Part shown: positions 16,516-24,514 of the stretch, piece after piece | Numbering within the stretch: position 1 is the stretch's first letter | Layout: every line of letters begins with the position of its first letter | Source of the DNA: an uncultured Pseudomonadota bacterium | GTDB taxonomy: Bacteria; Myxococcota_A; UBA796; CAJQPC01 | Assembly: GCA_913060515.1 (NCBI GenBank) | Contig: CAJXRZ010000017.1 | Span: forward strand, 1-64,000 | Length of the DNA: 64,000 bases | Direction of reading: 5' to 3' | Notes under the pieces: generated by a model | What the model was told of the DNA's origin: nothing | What the model saw: only the letters and a program-made list of their open reading frames with translations | Databases searched by the model: none | Position numbers and translations under genes: made by a program

Positions 16516-17568
16516 GTGCCACCAACCCGTCTCTCCCTACTCCTGCCCTTGGCGAGCCTCAGCGCGATGCTGGGGGTGCTCGTCGGCTCAATGCTGCGCT
16601 GGCAGCTCGCCGGGTGGCCCTTGCCCCTTGGGGAGTTCACCCTCTGGCGCTCCGCCCACAGCCACCTCGGCTACTACGGACTGCTCTTCCCTTTGATGTG
16701 GGCGGCTTGGCACCAGCTCGGCCAAGCCAAACCGGGGCGGGTGCTGCTCGCGGCCTACACCCTCGCAGTCGGGGCCAGCTTCGTAGGCTTTGCCAGGGAG
16801 GGCTACGGTTTGACGGCCATCGTGGCCTCGACGGTGGTGCTGATTGTGTGGCTGGTCTCGGCCTGGCAGGTGCGAAGGGGGAGGGGGTGGCTTGCCAGCG
16901 TGGGAGCCGCCATCCTCCTGGGCGCCGTGTGCATCCCACCGGTCGCCGTGCTCACCTCTCGGAATCCGGCCCTGGCGCAAGCTCTGGTCCAGGGCTTCCT
17001 CTCCGTTTTGCTGCTCGGTGCAGTCTTGCCTTCGGCCTTTGAGCTCACCGGCATGCGCCATCCACGACCTTGGCTCTGGTTCTTGGGGGCTGGGCTCTCC
17101 GGTGCCTTTCTGGGCCCAATTCCACACCCACTGATGGGCGTGGGACCGGTGCTGCTGGCATGGCTGCTCTCCGTCTCCGCTTGGCGCACGCCTTCGGGGT
17201 GGGCGCGCCGTGCCGCTTGGCTGGCCATCGCGGTGGCGCTCTTGCTGCTGGGGCTGGGGCTGCTGCCCGCGACCCGTGCGGTGATGATTGGTGGCTTTCA
17301 CTTCTTGGTGCTCGGCCCAGTTCTATGGAGCCTGAGCGTTGGGAGCTGGCCCAGTGCGCCTCCCCGGTGGTTCGAGCCGCTCTACTTGGCAATCATGGCC
17401 ACGATGGGGGGCAGTGTCGTACTTCAGCATTGGCTTCCAGACCCGAGACTGGCGGTGGTAGCGGCCTATTCGAGCAGCTTGGCCGCGGCTGTGGTGGCCC
17501 TTGGAGGGGCCTGGATGGCCGTTTTGTGGTTGTCTGGGCGAAATGGCCCGCCCCGGGTGGGTCTTTAG
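16516..17568 (+). CDS. Polytopic membrane protein of the nor operon
   Basis: 350 residues with about 9-10 hydrophobic helices, from a GTG start. Conserved-looking histidines sit at helix ends (HSHLGYYG near residue 48, an IPHP near 195, GGFHFLV near 258), reminiscent of heme-copper or NnrS-type membrane proteins, but I cannot assign it to either. It follows norD by 25 bases, so it is probably part of the NO-reduction operon and may take part in metal or heme handling. Confidence 0.8.
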   Translation: MPPTRLSLLLPLASLSAMLGVLVGSMLRWQLAGWPLPLGEFTLWRSAHSHLGYYGLLFPLMWAAWHQLGQAKPGRVLLAAYTLAVGASFVGFAREGYGLTAIVASTVVLIVWLVSAWQVRRGRGWLASVGAAILLGAVCIPPVAVLTSRNPALAQALVQGFLSVLLLGAVLPSAFELTGMRHPRPWLWFLGAGLSGAFLGPIPHPLMGVGPVLLAWLLSVSAWRTPSGWARRAAWLAIAVALLLLGLGLLPATRAVMIGGFHFLVLGPVLWSLSVGSWPSAPPRWFEPLYLAIMATMGGSVVLQHWLPDPRLAVVAAYSSSLAAAVVALGGAWMAVLWLSGRNGPPRVGL

Positions 17569-17612
17569 GCCCAGTCAAGATCTGAGCGCCGCTAATGGTG
17601 CGGTTTTCGGGT

Positions 17613-17628
17613 TGGCACGAATCCTGCT
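17613..17628 (+). promoter_or_regulatory. Sigma-54-type promoter of the nap operon
   Basis: TTGGCACG, four bases, then CTGCT. The GG (17614-17615) and GC (17626-17627) elements are exactly 10 bases apart, and only one position departs from the YTGGCACG-N4-TTGCW consensus. Transcription would start near 17639, leaving an 80-base leader before the tetraheme lipoprotein gene. Control by RpoN and an enhancer-binding activator is inferred; none is encoded nearby. Confidence 0.6.
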
Positions 17629-17719
17629 TTGGATGTGGATCTGCCCCTTTGTCCAGGTGCTGCAGGTCTTCTGCGCACTCTCAAATACCGGACAAATCTA
17701 TCCATAAATCGGAGATTGG

Positions 17720-18289
17720 ATGTCGCCCCTCTTCCTGCTCCTGTTGGCATGTTCAACGGACTTTGAGCATCCAGAGCGCGCCTTTGCCGAGGCGCCCGCA
17801 AGCGATGCGCCCCTCCACCCCGTGACCATCCACGCGCCGCCGACCCTTGGTGCGGTGGACGCGGTGGGCACGGACATTCACGGCACGCCCTTGGCGGTCT
17901 CTTGTGACACCTGCCATGGCGGCAGCGACCCCTTGGCGGCGGCGAACGCCAACCCTGAAGAGATGCACGGGGATCTGGTGTTGAACCATGGCCCCATCTC
18001 CTGTGAGAGCTGTCACTCCAAGGACCGCTTGGGTCTGCATCTGGCAGACGGAACGGAGCTTGAGTTCGGGGATGCGATGCAGCTCTGTGGTCAGTGTCAC
18101 GGCCCCCAAAAGCGGGACTACGACAAGGGCAGCCACGGCGGCATGACCGGGTATTGGGACCTTCGCCAAGGCCCCCGGGAGAGAAACCACTGCTTGGACT
18201 GTCACGGTGCGCATGCACCTCAGATCAAGCCTGTAAAGCCTGCTGCGCCCCCCATTGACCGGGGACGCGTGCAGGGAGAGGAGCACTGA
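17720..18289 (+). CDS. Tetraheme c-type cytochrome lipoprotein
   Basis: 189 residues. A very short signal with lipobox (MSPLFLLLLAC, Cys11) and no charged residue before it. Four CxxCH sites (CDTCH, CESCH, CGQCH, CLDCH) with extra histidines nearby suggest bis-His low-potential hemes, as in NapC/NrfH- or NrfB-like electron carriers. It is the first gene of the nap operon and overlaps the ferredoxin gene (TGATG), so it probably relays electrons between the quinol module and NapA. Confidence 0.92.
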   Translation: MSPLFLLLLACSTDFEHPERAFAEAPASDAPLHPVTIHAPPTLGAVDAVGTDIHGTPLAVSCDTCHGGSDPLAAANANPEEMHGDLVLNHGPISCESCHSKDRLGLHLADGTELEFGDAMQLCGQCHGPQKRDYDKGSHGGMTGYWDLRQGPRERNHCLDCHGAHAPQIKPVKPAAPPIDRGRVQGEEH

Positions 18290-19191
18290 TGGAGTCATCG
18301 ACCCGCCGCACCGCATTGAAGGCCTTGGGGGCCACGCTTGGGGCTGCTGCCTTTGCCCGGGCGCTCGCTCCCATCGCCTCAGCCTCGGAAGACCTGAGCA
18401 TGGCTGAGGTGCTTCAGCGCCACTACAAGCAGCTCTCGCCAGATGAGATGAAGGCCGTGCTCCAGCGCTTGGAGGACGAGACTTGGGAGCAGTACGGCGC
18501 CGTTGTCGACATTGACGATACGCGGCCTCTACCCGACACGGCCTTTGGCTACGCCCTGAACCTCTCGGTCTGCATCGGCTGCCGCAAGTGCGCCGAGGCC
18601 TGTCATGTGGAGAACAACCACGACCGGCCCAGCAACCAGTCCTACATTCGGGTGCTGGAGATCGACAACGGCACGGTGGACTTGGCCTTCTCGACCAACG
18701 ACTACGACCACGCCGTTCCGCAGAAGCAGAAGTACTACATGCCGGTGCAGTGTCACCAGTGCGACAACCCACCCTGTGTGGATGTTTGCCCGGTCGAGGC
18801 CACCTGGAAGGAGTCCGACGGCATTGTGGTCATCGACTACAACTGGTGCATCGGCTGCCGCTACTGCGAGGCTGCTTGCCCCTACCACGCTCGCCGCTTC
18901 AACTGGACAAAGCCGGAGATTCCCGCAGAGGAGATCAACCCGGACCAGTCCTACTTGAGCAACCGCATCCGGCCTCAGGGCGTGATGGAGAAGTGCACCT
19001 TCTGCCTGCATCGCACCCGCAAGGGAAAGATGCCCGCTTGCCTGGAGGCCTGCCCAACGGGCTCTCGCGTCTTCGGCAACATGCTGGACCCCAACTCTGA
19101 GATCCGCTGGGTCCTGGAGAACAAGCGGGTCTTCATCTTGAAGGAGGACCTGGGCACCCAGCCTAGATTCTTCTACTTCTTCGACGAGTAG
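18289..19191 (+). CDS. NrfC/DsrO-type ferredoxin with Tat-like signal
   Basis: 300 residues. N-terminal TRRTALK twin-arginine-like motif followed by an Ala-rich hydrophobic region, so probably folded before export. Four cysteine groups (CIGCRKCAEAC, CHQC...CVDVC, CIGCRYCEAAC, CTFC...CLEAC) predict four [4Fe-4S] clusters, as in the electron-transfer subunits of the NrfC/PsrB/DmsB group. With the NrfD-like gene 8 bases downstream it should form a quinol-oxidising module feeding nitrate reductase. Confidence 0.93.
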   Translation: MESSTRRTALKALGATLGAAAFARALAPIASASEDLSMAEVLQRHYKQLSPDEMKAVLQRLEDETWEQYGAVVDIDDTRPLPDTAFGYALNLSVCIGCRKCAEACHVENNHDRPSNQSYIRVLEIDNGTVDLAFSTNDYDHAVPQKQKYYMPVQCHQCDNPPCVDVCPVEATWKESDGIVVIDYNWCIGCRYCEAACPYHARRFNWTKPEIPAEEINPDQSYLSNRIRPQGVMEKCTFCLHRTRKGKMPACLEACPTGSRVFGNMLDPNSEIRWVLENKRVFILKEDLGTQPRFFYFFDE

Positions 19192-19199
19192 GAACTGAG

Positions 19200-20468
19200 A
19201 TGAAACACATCCAATCCTATCCAGCCTTCCTTCGCAAGGCTGTAGGCGTGTCCACCGACGGCAACAAGTACTTCTATGCCTGGATGGTCGCGCTCACCGC
19301 GCTGATGCTCGTGGGCGTGAACGCCTGGGCGCATCAGGTCGCCGATGGCATGGGCCTGACGGCCATGAATGACCACGTCTCTTGGGGCCTGTACATCGCC
19401 AACTTCGCGTTCTGCGTCGGGCTGGCAGCAGGCGCCGTGATGATGGTCATTCCCGCCTATCTCTACAAGAACAAGGCCATGCACGACGTGGTCATTGTCG
19501 GAGAGATCTTGGCCGTCGCGGCCATCGTCATGGCCCTCTGTTTCGTCATGGCAGACCTGGGTCGCATCGACCGTGCCTGGCACATGATTCCCGGTCTGGG
19601 CCGCTTCAACTGGCCGATGTCCATGTTGACTTGGGACGTGGTGGTTCTCAGCGGCTACCTGCTCATCAACCTGCACATCACCGGCTACCTGCTCTACACC
19701 CGCTTTTTGGGCAAGACCCCAGACAATCGTTGGTACCTGCCTTTTGTGCTGCTCAGCATCGTATGGGCCGTGTCCATCCATGCAGTGACGGCCTTTCTCT
19801 TCAGCGGGCTGGGTGGACGACCCTTTTGGAACACGGCGCTGCTGGCGCCACGCTTCATCGTCTCGGCCTTTGTCTCAGGGCCAGCCTTCATCATCTTGGC
19901 GTTGCAGCTCATTCGGCGCTTTGGAAAGGTGGATATTGGCGACGCGGCCATCCTGACCCTGGTCAAGATTCTTCGGGTCACCATCTTCATCAACCTGTTC
20001 TTGGTCGTCGCCGAGGTCTTCACGGAGTTCTACACGGGAGGCGCCCACACCGCGTCCGCCCGCTATCTCTTCATTGGACTGCATGGTCACAACGCCCTGG
20101 TCCCTTGGATCTGGACGGCCATCGTTCTCAATGTTGGCGCTGCTGGGCTGCTGCTTTGGCGCCGCCCGGGCAAGACCCTGGCGCACATCGATGTGGCCTG
20201 CGTGATGACCTTCGTGGCCATCTGGATTGAGAAGGGCATGGGCCTTGTGGTCCCTGGCTTTGTACCCAGCACCCTCCACGAGATTGTCGAGTACGTGCCC
20301 AACGAGCTGGAGTGGCGAGTCATGGCCGGTATCTGGGCTCTGGGCCTGATGGTCTTTACCCTGGGCATCAAGATTGCCATTGAGGTCTTTGCAGGCCGAA
20401 TGCGCGCTCCCGGTGCACCTCCAATGGACGCTCCAGAAGCTGCTCAAATCGAAGGAGAGGTGGCCTGA
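19200..20468 (+). CDS. NrfD/PsrC-family membrane quinol dehydrogenase
   Basis: 422 residues, about 9-10 transmembrane helices, with the family pattern of long loops between helices (AHQVADGMGLTAMNDHVSWGLYIANF; VMADLGRIDRAWHMIPG). Such subunits bind quinol and pass electrons to a periplasmic ferredoxin. It sits between the ferredoxin and napD, which suggests that this organism drives Nap by an NrfCD-like module in place of NapC or NapGH. The stop overlaps the napD start. Confidence 0.93.
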   Translation: MKHIQSYPAFLRKAVGVSTDGNKYFYAWMVALTALMLVGVNAWAHQVADGMGLTAMNDHVSWGLYIANFAFCVGLAAGAVMMVIPAYLYKNKAMHDVVIVGEILAVAAIVMALCFVMADLGRIDRAWHMIPGLGRFNWPMSMLTWDVVVLSGYLLINLHITGYLLYTRFLGKTPDNRWYLPFVLLSIVWAVSIHAVTAFLFSGLGGRPFWNTALLAPRFIVSAFVSGPAFIILALQLIRRFGKVDIGDAAILTLVKILRVTIFINLFLVVAEVFTEFYTGGAHTASARYLFIGLHGHNALVPWIWTAIVLNVGAAGLLLWRRPGKTLAHIDVACVMTFVAIWIEKGMGLVVPGFVPSTLHEIVEYVPNELEWRVMAGIWALGLMVFTLGIKIAIEVFAGRMRAPGAPPMDAPEAAQIEGEVA

Positions 20469-20710
20469 TGCCTGTACTTTCAGCCGTACTGACGCTGCCT
20501 GATGCGGAGGCGACCTTGGCTGCCCTCGCTGACAAGCCCGAGGTCACCTTGGGGCCTCCCAATGGGGTCCGCTACCCCGTGGTGCTCAGCACCGAGACCC
20601 GGCAGGCCGACAAGACGCTTTGGAACTGGGTTCAGGCCCTTCCAGGGGTCGTCCACGTCGAACTTGTTTTTGTCGATTTCTCAGACCTGCACGCCCAGGA
20701 GGGAACATGA
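20468..20710 (+). CDS. napD: NapD-like chaperone for NapA
   Basis: 80 residues, small ferredoxin-like alpha/beta fold size as for NapD, which binds the Tat signal of NapA and assists cofactor loading. The ending GVVHVELVFVDFSD resembles the last strand of NapD proteins. It overlaps both neighbours (TGATG with nrfD-like, ATGA with napA). Sequence similarity is modest, so position is a major part of the evidence. Confidence 0.8.
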   Translation: MPVLSAVLTLPDAEATLAALADKPEVTLGPPNGVRYPVVLSTETRQADKTLWNWVQALPGVVHVELVFVDFSDLHAQEGT

Positions 20711-23109
20711 AGCCCGACCGCCGCAAATTCATTCAGATCAGCGCCATGGCCGCCGCTACGGCTGCCGCAGGCCATGCTCTCCCTGCCAACGCCAACAGCG
20801 AAGAGATGCGAGGACGCGCCGGGGGCGGCGTGAAATGGGACAAGGCTCCTTGCCGCTTCTGTGGCACGGGCTGCCATGTGCAGGTCGGTGTTCAGGGCGG
20901 AAAGGTCGTGGCCATCGCCGGAGATGAGCACGCCGAGGTCAACAAGGGCCTGCTCTGCGTCAAGGGCTACCACGTAGGGCTTGCGCTCTATGGAGAGGAC
21001 CGTCTGACGACGCCTCAGCTGCGGGTCAACGGCAAGCTGCAGTCCATCTCTTGGGAGAGAGCCATCCAGGTCATCGCGGACCGCGTTGAGCTGGACCCTG
21101 CAGGATTCGGAATCTACGGCAGCGGCCAGTGGACCATTCCCGAGGGCTACATCTGCCAGAAGTTCATCAAGGGCGCCCTGGCCAACAACCACATCGACCC
21201 CAACGCCCGTCTCTGCATGGCGAGCGCCGTGACCGGTTTCTTGGCCACCTACGGCGTGGACGAGCCAGCTGGCTGCTACACCGACTTGGACAAGGCCGAT
21301 GTGGTCATCATGTGGGGCAACAACCCTGCTGAGATGCACCCAGTGCTCTTCTCCCGCATTGTGGACCGCAGGAGTCGGGGAGAGGAGGTCACCCTCATTG
21401 ACATCGGCACACGCCGCACCCGCACGACTGCACACTGCCAACACTACATGGAGTTCAGGCCCCAGACGGACCTGGCCATCGCCAACGGCATCGCGCATCT
21501 GTTGTTGAAGAACAACACCTACGACGCCGATTTCGTTGAGCGCTTCTGTAGCTTCCGCAAGGACACCGAGAAGCCCAGTCTCTTCGGCGAGGCCATGGAG
21601 TTTGCGGAGTACCGCAAGCACCTGGAGTCCTACACGCCCGAGTTCGTTGAGGAACTCTCCGGAGTTCCTGCGGCAGACATACGCATGCTCGCCGAGCTCT
21701 TTGGCCGCCGAGACATCAAGATCACCTCGCTCTGGTGCATGGGGGTGAACCAGCACACCCGTGGAACGGCGATGAACACGCTGATTCACGGTGTGCACCT
21801 GCTCTCGGGTCACTTTGGGACCCCGGGCGATGCCCCCACCAGCCTGACCGGCCAGCCTTCGGCTTGTGGCACCGCGCGTGAGGTGGGCACCTTGGCCCAC
21901 GCTCTGCCTGGCGGCCGCATCGTCAAGAAGGACGAGCACCGGGCCCAGACCGAAGAGATCTGGAACCTGCCCTCGGGCCGCATGAATGCCAAGCCTGGCT
22001 ACCACACCATGGAGATGTTCAAGCGCTGGTGCGCGCCCAAAGAGGAAGGGGGAGACATCCACACCATCTGGGTGCAGGTGACCAACCCCGGCCAGACCAT
22101 TCCGAACAGCCACCAGTTCATCGACCCAGGGGTCAAAGACCCCAACAAGTTCATGATCTGCTCGGATGTCTACCCGACGGCGACCACCGACATCGCCGAC
22201 TTGGTGCTGCCCAGTGCCATGTGGGTGGAGAAGAACGGCATGTTCGGCAACTCCGAGCGCCGCACCCAGCAGTGGTTCCGCATGGTCAAGCCTCCTGGAG
22301 ATGCCCGTGATGACGTCTGGCAGGTCCTGGCGGTCGCCCGTGAGCTCTACGAGCGCGGGAATGGGTCCTTCAAGGACAAGGACGGCAACTTCCTCTTCGC
22401 CATCCAGGACGAGAAGGGCGTGGACGTCCCGGCCTGGAAGTGGGAGCGCTTCTACACGGTCAACGTGGACAAGGTGCTCTTCGAGGAGTACCGAAAGTTC
22501 AGCTTGCTCAAGCACAAAGACCTGGCTCCTTACGAGGAGTACGTCAAGTCTCGCGGTCTGCGCTGGCCAGTGGTCAAGCAGCCCGATGGGAGCTGGCGTG
22601 AGACCCGCTTCCGCTTCTCCGAGTTCGATGACCCCTATGTCACCAAGGGCGCGGAGATCGAGTTCTATCACTCGACCTCAAAGGACAACAAAGCGCAGAT
22701 CTGGTGGCGTCCCTTCGAGGATGCCCCCGAGATTCCGGACGCTGAGTACCCCTTGTGGCTCTGCACTGGCCGGGTGATTGAGCACTGGCACACCGGCACC
22801 ATGACCCGCCGCATTCCACAGCTGCGGGACGCAATGCCCCAGGCCTATGTGGAGATGCATCGAGAGGATGCCGCTGAGCTGGGTGTCGCCAACGGTGAGC
22901 TGGTTCGCTTGGAGACCCGTCGCGGTGCCTTGGAGATCAACGTCTGGATCGATGGACGTGGCAAGCCTCCTCGAGGCTCGGTCTTCGTGCCTTTCTTCGA
23001 CGAGCGCTTGCTCATCAACAAGCTCACCCTGGACGCCTACGACCCCATCTCCAAGCAACCCGACTACAAAAAGTGCGCAGTGCGTGTCGTGCGCCTGCCG
23101 GGGAGCTGA
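20707..23109 (+). CDS. napA: Periplasmic nitrate reductase catalytic subunit
   Basis: 800 residues. Tat signal DRRKFIQ at 3-9 then a hydrophobic stretch ending ANA. [4Fe-4S] site CRFCGTGC with a downstream LLCVKGY cysteine. The Mo-bis-MGD cysteine lies in CMASAVTGF. The TGRVIEHWHTGTMT and C-terminal VFVPFFDE regions are typical of NapA/NasA. The Tat signal, the start at 20707 overlapping napD, and the following cytochrome gene identify it as periplasmic NapA. It reduces nitrate to nitrite. Confidence 0.95.
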   Translation: MKPDRRKFIQISAMAAATAAAGHALPANANSEEMRGRAGGGVKWDKAPCRFCGTGCHVQVGVQGGKVVAIAGDEHAEVNKGLLCVKGYHVGLALYGEDRLTTPQLRVNGKLQSISWERAIQVIADRVELDPAGFGIYGSGQWTIPEGYICQKFIKGALANNHIDPNARLCMASAVTGFLATYGVDEPAGCYTDLDKADVVIMWGNNPAEMHPVLFSRIVDRRSRGEEVTLIDIGTRRTRTTAHCQHYMEFRPQTDLAIANGIAHLLLKNNTYDADFVERFCSFRKDTEKPSLFGEAMEFAEYRKHLESYTPEFVEELSGVPAADIRMLAELFGRRDIKITSLWCMGVNQHTRGTAMNTLIHGVHLLSGHFGTPGDAPTSLTGQPSACGTAREVGTLAHALPGGRIVKKDEHRAQTEEIWNLPSGRMNAKPGYHTMEMFKRWCAPKEEGGDIHTIWVQVTNPGQTIPNSHQFIDPGVKDPNKFMICSDVYPTATTDIADLVLPSAMWVEKNGMFGNSERRTQQWFRMVKPPGDARDDVWQVLAVARELYERGNGSFKDKDGNFLFAIQDEKGVDVPAWKWERFYTVNVDKVLFEEYRKFSLLKHKDLAPYEEYVKSRGLRWPVVKQPDGSWRETRFRFSEFDDPYVTKGAEIEFYHSTSKDNKAQIWWRPFEDAPEIPDAEYPLWLCTGRVIEHWHTGTMTRRIPQLRDAMPQAYVEMHREDAAELGVANGELVRLETRRGALEINVWIDGRGKPPRGSVFVPFFDERLLINKLTLDAYDPISKQPDYKKCAVRVVRLPGS

Positions 23110-23112
23110 GCC

Positions 23113-23859
23113 ATGTCTGAGAACGCTGAACGAGGGGCCCTGCATGTTGGGCTGGCCCTGGTCGCCGGCCTGGCGGTCATCGGCTTCTTTGTCGGAACGG
23201 GGAGTCCTCCAGAGGGAGAGTCTCCGCTTCGTCAGCCTGGAGTTGAGAACTTGGAGGGAGCGCCTCCGGCGAAGTCCTACAAGGAGCTCAGGTCTGCCCC
23301 GCCCGCAACCGGGACGGATTGGACCGCCAACTTGGCCCTGCTCTCCTCAAGCGAGGCCAGCGGAGCCACGAAAGAGCAAGTCTTGGCTGAGCGGGCTTCC
23401 CGCCGGGCCTATGACGGCGCGCCGCCCACCATTCCCCATCCTGTGCGTCAACAAGCCGCGAACGAGTGCATGTCCTGTCACCAAGACGGACTGCGTGCTC
23501 GTGGCCGTTTGGGAACTCCGCTTCCCCACGACAGCTACACCAGCTGCACCCAGTGCCATGTGGTCTCGGAGAGCCCTGCTCCCGGAGTCGCCCTGGCGCC
23601 GGACGCGACCTTCGCTGAGAACAGCTTTGTAGGCATCAGCTCACCCACGGAGGGGCCAAGGGCTTGGTCCATCGCACCCCCTCAGATGCCGCACCACACG
23701 CAGATGCGCGGTGAGTGCATGTCGTGTCACGGCCCGATGGGCAATGACCCCTTGCAGAGCAGTCACCCCGACCGCCAGTCTTGTGAGCAGTGCCACGCTG
23801 CCAGCGCCGAGACGGACCTTCGTCCAGGCTTGGAGACGCCCCCATGGCAGACCCCTTGA
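23113..23859 (+). CDS. Tandem NapB-like tetraheme cytochrome c
   Basis: 248 residues. N-terminal membrane anchor (about 12-28). Two NapB-like halves follow. The first has APPTIPH, CMSCH, a PHDSYTSCTQCH segment and NSF near 175; the second has RAW..APPQMPH, CMSCH, SHPDRQSCEQCH. NapB normally has one such unit and two hemes; here there are four CxxCH sites. It starts 3 bases after napA and should be the direct electron donor to NapA. Confidence 0.88.
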   Translation: MSENAERGALHVGLALVAGLAVIGFFVGTGSPPEGESPLRQPGVENLEGAPPAKSYKELRSAPPATGTDWTANLALLSSSEASGATKEQVLAERASRRAYDGAPPTIPHPVRQQAANECMSCHQDGLRARGRLGTPLPHDSYTSCTQCHVVSESPAPGVALAPDATFAENSFVGISSPTEGPRAWSIAPPQMPHHTQMRGECMSCHGPMGNDPLQSSHPDRQSCEQCHAASAETDLRPGLETPPWQTP

Positions 23860-24092
23860 GCCGTCGCGCCCTGCTCAGTGGCTCCTTTTTGAAGGAGCTC
23901 ACTAGCCCGAGCGCGAAAGAGCCTTCCCTTGCGGCCGAGCCGAATGCGGCCCGAAGCAAAGCGCCGGTGCACCTCGCCACTGAGCCACCCCTGGCTGAAG
24001 TCCATGTCTATGGCACCGCTCGCCCAGCCCCTAGCTTGAGTGTGGAGGCGAGCGATGGCGAGTCCCCGCCGCCATGGAGTCGCCGTGAGTGA
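23844..24092 (+). CDS. Small NapF-like N-terminal protein without Fe-S motifs
   Basis: 82 residues starting MADPLSRRALLSGSF. The SRR-LL-G start resembles the N-terminus of NapF and of Tat-like signals, but no ferredoxin cysteines follow; the remainder is Pro/Ala/Ser-rich and of low complexity. It overlaps the end of the cytochrome gene by 16 bases and the next gene by 8, so it appears to be a genuine coupled frame. It could be a degenerate napF or a small assembly factor. Confidence 0.6.
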   Translation: MADPLSRRALLSGSFLKELTSPSAKEPSLAAEPNAARSKAPVHLATEPPLAEVHVYGTARPAPSLSVEASDGESPPPWSRRE

Positions 24093-24426
24093 TGAAGCAG
24101 AGAGCATCGGCAGCGGTGTGGATGACGAAGAGATCAAGCTCGCCGAGCTGCACCAGGGCCACATGGACCCCATGGGTGTTGAGTCTCTCTTCCGCGATTT
24201 AGAGGCTTGCACCGAGATCGTTGAGATCTCGATCAAGGGTGGTGCGCTCCACCGTGCCAAAGCCACACCTTCCCTGGAACAGGCTCGAAATGGTCTCTTG
24301 GGTGGGCGCGTTCGCGGGGTTCAGATCCGCTACATATTTGAAGGGCAGGAGTGGTGGGACACGCTGATAGCCCAGCCTCCTGGCGCCCGTTTGGTGCGCA
24401 TGAAGGCCCCTGTTTTTCCGGCCTGA
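24085..24426 (+). CDS. Small hypothetical protein at end of nap operon (113 aa)
   Basis: Starts at GTG 24085 inside the sequence GTGAGTGA, overlapping the previous stop. Soluble, acidic N-terminus, then a compact alpha/beta segment (EIVEISIKGG, GVQIRYIFEGQEWWDTLI, GARLVRMKAP). Codon use fits the operon. No family recognised. Position suggests an accessory role in nitrate reduction. Confidence 0.7.
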   Translation: MSDEAESIGSGVDDEEIKLAELHQGHMDPMGVESLFRDLEACTEIVEISIKGGALHRAKATPSLEQARNGLLGGRVRGVQIRYIFEGQEWWDTLIAQPPGARLVRMKAPVFPA

Positions 24427-24514
24427 TCTAGGTCAGTCAACCCATCTCCATGTCTCGTTTTGGCTCTCTAAAGACGCTAAATGGACAAAGAACTCTATTA
24501 AGTAGGAGCCTCCC

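Noticed and set aside
20632-22671. Long open frame (679 codons) on the minus strand opposite napA
   Set aside because: It mirrors the napA codon pattern in high-GC DNA, has no domain-like segments, and napA itself is clearly real.
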